DNA from: Deltaproteobacteria bacterium
GTDB lineage: Bacteria; Desulfobacterota; Desulfobacteria; Desulfobacterales; JAUWMJ01
Assembly: GCA_030638575.1 (NCBI GenBank)
Contig: DAOWEJ010000084.1
Coordinates: 1-32,441, forward strand
Direction of reading: 5' to 3'
DNA length: 32,441 nt
Shown here piece by piece: positions 31,978-32,441 of this stretch. Each line of letters starts with the position of its first letter. Position 1 is the stretch's first letter. A program made the position numbers and the translations under genes. Below the pieces are notes generated by a model. The model saw only the letters and a list, made by a program, of their open reading frames with translations, was not told where the DNA came from and searched no databases.

Positions 31978-32441
31978 CTAAACCCCCCTCAAGTGGAGTT
32001 TGCCTTCTTTTTCTTTTCTTAAGGCTGGAATACCGAGTGCCAATATTACCATCAATGCCGTGGCCATCTTCAAGTCCGTTGGGGCCAGCCCAAGCCTGAG
32101 TCCTAAGGAGATGATAAGCTTGTAGATGACAGATCCGACTATGGCCGCAAAAGTCATTCGCTGGACTGTCTTTTTGCCAAAGAGCGCCTCCCCGATTATT
32201 ATTGAAGCCAACCCGGCAACGATCATTCCGATTCCCATTCCCACATCAGAGAAGCCTTGGTCCTGGGCAACAAGCGCACCGGAAAGGGCGACAAAGGCGT
32301 TTGAGATCCCAAGTCCCATAACCGTCATGTGGTCGGTGTTTACCCCGAGCGTACGGATCATTTGCTCATTATCCCCGGTAGCCCTCATCGCAAAACCGAT
32401 CTGAGTATGTAAGAACATATCCGTAAGAAATTTTATGGCGA
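31978..32441 (-). CDS. ABC transporter permease (N-terminus beyond window)
   Basis: This is the C-terminal half of a membrane permease. The frame is open to the window edge (AIKFLTDMFLHTQIGFAMRA), so the Met at 32418 is internal. The motif IGFAMRATGDNEQMIRTLGV is the cytoplasmic coupling loop of the branched-chain/sugar-type permease superfamily. It is followed by four hydrophobic segments, including SNAFVALSGALVAQDQGFSD and IGMIVAGLASIIIGEALFG, and ends EKEGKLHLRGV. About 154 residues of an expected 290 are visible. It is cotranscribed with the downstream ATPase. The transported compound is not determinable from this part. Confidence 0.87.
   Translation of the reverse strand, partial: AIKFLTDMFLHTQIGFAMRATGDNEQMIRTLGVNTDHMTVMGLGISNAFVALSGALVAQDQGFSDVGMGIGMIVAGLASIIIGEALFGKKTVQRMTFAAIVGSVIYKLIISLGLRLGLAPTDLKMATALMVILALGIPALRKEKEGKLHLRGV

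Overview
This is a chromosomal housekeeping window with AT-rich composition (about 40% GC by eye). Gene order, the class A RNase P RNA, FolE2, a YcaO-TPR protein, AlgH/YqgE, and many small intergenic repeats in a non-mobile gene background suggest a Desulfobacterota (Desulfobacterales-like, former Deltaproteobacteria) genome. This placement is inferred from gene content and was not checked by search. No phage, integrase, autonomous transposase or CRISPR array is visible.

Layout. 1-2458 (+): end of asd, then greA, rpoZ and a TtcA-like PP-loop protein, closely spaced. 2466-2670: GGTTCA-rich inverted repeat. 2684-3457 (+): folE2. 3464-5129 (-): dtd and a DacB-type carboxypeptidase. 5151-5459: two small inverted-repeat elements. 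5620-8857 (+): a membrane class III adenylate cyclase with three GAF domains, then AlgH/YqgE. 8889-9038 (-): a 49-aa four-cysteine protein. 9266-11518 (+): dynamin-like GTPase. 11802-13532 (-): YcaO with C-terminal TPRs. 13612-13684: tRNA-Ala(CGC). 14010-16062 (+): hisB, a lipoprotein gene and hisA. 16341-20140 (+): dnaG-rpoD behind a good sigma-70-type promoter, then a CAU tRNA. 20496-22396 (+): NIF3-like protein and a coiled-coil/zinc-ribbon protein. 22600-22990: RNase P RNA. 23010-24320 (+): a large protein with a C-terminal HPr domain. 24543-25232 (+): ispD. 25234-26013 (-): nitrilase family amidase. 26539-26970 (+): Nudix hydrolase. 27003-27827 (-): alpha/beta hydrolase. 27905-29581 (-): panP-like decarboxylase. 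29720-30964 (+): NupC-type nucleoside transporter. 31185-32441 (-): ATPase and partial permease of an ABC transporter.

The genes cover information processing (rpoZ, rpoD, greA, dnaG, rnpB, tRNAs, dtd, tRNA thiolation), biosynthesis (lysine/threonine/methionine entry via asd, histidine, folate/queuosine precursor via folE2, isoprenoids via ispD, beta-alanine via panP) and signalling (cyclase, HPr fusion).

The most distinctive content is between the genes. Two copies of one MITE-like element (22398-22579 and 24358-24499) share asymmetric GAGACCTTTG-type ends, lie in opposite orientations, and are each flanked by a different 5-bp direct repeat (ATAGT, TAATC). One is inserted at the stop codon of the zinc-ribbon gene, about 20 bp before rnpB. 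Further inverted-repeat elements and several degenerate short-period repeats (GGTTCA, AACCAGT and CACAGAG types) fill most other gaps. The best candidates for undescribed biology are the HPr-fusion protein immediately downstream of rnpB, the orphan YcaO-TPR protein, and the small cysteine protein beside the dynamin-like GTPase. None of these is shown by sequence alone to form a new system.
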